From Alphaproteobacteria bacterium (lineage in GTDB: Bacteria > Pseudomonadota > Alphaproteobacteria > Elsterales > Elsteraceae), in the NCBI GenBank assembly GCA_013297545.1, contig JAAFHH010000024.1, forward strand, positions 1 to 14,491: DNA of 14,491 nucleotides, written 5' to 3'. Positions 13,827-14,491 of this stretch are shown piece after piece. Under the pieces are notes generated by a model. It worked only from the letters and a program-made list of their open reading frames with translations, ran no database searches and was not told where the DNA came from. The stretch's first letter is position 1. The number at the start of each line of letters is the position of its first letter. The position numbers were made by a program, and so were the translations under genes.

Positions 13827-13833
13827 GGTTTGG

Positions 13834-14491
13834 ATGCCGACGCGGGGCTCCGATAGCGCCATCAAGCTGGTTGTCGACGCGGTCGATGATCGGGGCGATG
13901 AAGGGGGGCGGGAAGTTCCCGGCGCTCAGGCGCTGCGGCGGGGTCTGTCGCTGTTGGACCTGGTCGCGGCCGAGCCTGGCTTGCGCTTCAGCGATCTGTG
14001 GGCCCGCTCTGGTCTAACCAAGGCGACCGCCCACCGCATGCTCTCCACCCTTGTGGAGGCCGGCTACTTGCGCGTCGATGAGCGCGGGCAGCGCTATCAC
14101 CTCGGCTTCCGGCTGTTTGAGATGGCGCACTTGGTGTGGGATCAATTCGATCTGCGCAGTGCCGCCGAACCCGAACTGGAACGCCTGCGCGACTTGACCG
14201 ACGAGGCCGTGCGGCTCGCCATCCTCGATGGCCAGGACGTGCTCTATGTCGATCAGCGCGAAGCCGCCCAAATCGTCCGCCTCGGCAGTGGTGTTGGGGC
14301 GCGCGCCTCGATCTACGCCAGCGGGGCTGGCAAGGCGATCCTGGCACACTTGGAGCCGCTGAAACGCCAGCAGCTGCTGACCGGCTTAGCACTCAGCCAA
14401 TTTACGCCCAGCACGATCACCAATCGGCGCGATCTGGATCAACACCTCGATCTCACCAAGGCGCGCGGCTACGCGGTTTCGTTCGAAGAAC
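13834..14491 (+). CDS. IclR-family transcriptional regulator (partial, C-terminus missing)
   Basis: A frame of 219 complete codons runs from ATG 13834 off the right edge. After a variable lead of about 30 residues, residues 31-92 are the IclR winged helix-turn-helix: ALRRGLSLLDLVAAEPGLRF, then SDLWARSGLTKATAHRMLSTL, then VEAGYLRVDERGQRYHLGFRL. The effector domain follows, with LRSAAEPELERLRDLTDEAVRLAILDGQDVLYVDQ (107-141) and the ligand-pocket loop IYASGAGKAILAHL (160-173), all typical. IclR regulators usually have about 250-280 residues, so 30-60 are probably missing. They bind small molecules and control catabolic genes. It points away from hipBA; its target is probably beyond the edge, though control of the C45/ABC locus cannot be excluded. 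Confidence 0.88.
   Translation, partial: MPTRGSDSAIKLVVDAVDDRGDEGGREVPGAQALRRGLSLLDLVAAEPGLRFSDLWARSGLTKATAHRMLSTLVEAGYLRVDERGQRYHLGFRLFEMAHLVWDQFDLRSAAEPELERLRDLTDEAVRLAILDGQDVLYVDQREAAQIVRLGSGVGARASIYASGAGKAILAHLEPLKRQQLLTGLALSQFTPSTITNRRDLDQHLDLTKARGYAVSFEE

Larger units (their letters stand above)
13609..13833. other. AT-rich intergenic region between hipBA and the IclR gene
   Basis: About 225 bases, clearly richer in A+T than the rest of the window in its first 180 bases. It separates divergent genes and contains the hipB promoter candidate, a perfect palindrome, several short repeats and a short reading frame described separately. The last 30 bases are GC-rich and hold the IclR ribosome site. 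Low GC may mark a regulatory region or the junction of an acquired module; no attachment-site duplication or transposase was found. Confidence 0.6.

Noticed and set aside
13609..13833. Insertion site or attachment site of a mobile element
   Set aside because: Low GC alone is suggestive, but there is no integrase, transposase, tRNA gene or matching direct repeat at the ends.

Overview
The window is GC-rich, densely packed bacterial chromosome with GTG starts and many overlapping stop/start codons. A PAS_5-type protein, a DUF2237 protein, a PAS histidine kinase and an IclR regulator all fit an alphaproteobacterium, perhaps of the Rhodospirillales. That placement is inferred from family content and base composition only. 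No rRNA, tRNA, CRISPR array, integrase or insertion sequence was seen.

Layout: (1) 1-242, minus strand: start of a PAS_5-type protein that continues off the left edge. (2) 343-2255, minus: a flavin-dependent amine/amino-acid oxidase followed by a glyoxalase-like (VOC) protein, joined by an ATGA overlap. (3) 2376-8423, plus, divergent from (2): a tight five-gene operon with a C45-family Ntn-hydrolase/acyltransferase, a periplasmic family-5 substrate-binding protein, two DppB/DppC-type permeases and one polypeptide carrying two ABC ATPase domains. (4) 8420-11339, minus: a PAS-PAS histidine kinase with a degenerate receiver, a DUF2237 protein and a small exported protein that may be YfiR-like. 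(5) 11424-11792, plus: a stand-alone CheY-like response regulator, divergent from the kinase. (6) 11796-13608, minus: a hipBA-type toxin-antitoxin pair. (7) 13609-13833: an AT-rich intergenic region with a palindrome and a promoter candidate. (8) 13834 to the right edge, plus: start of an IclR-family regulator.

How they may work together: regions 2 and 3 look like one uptake-and-catabolism locus. The ABC transporter would import a peptide-like or N-acylated compound, the C45 enzyme would cleave or transfer its amide bond, and the FAD oxidase would oxidise the released amine or amino acid. The VOC protein could act on a downstream product. This is the best candidate for an undescribed system here, but the substrate cannot be read from sequence. 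The kinase and response regulator are probably cognate; the kinase's own receiver lacks the phosphoacceptor aspartate, so the separate regulator may be the real phosphate acceptor. HipBA is an independent module whose promoter candidate is overlapped by a palindrome suited to autoregulation.
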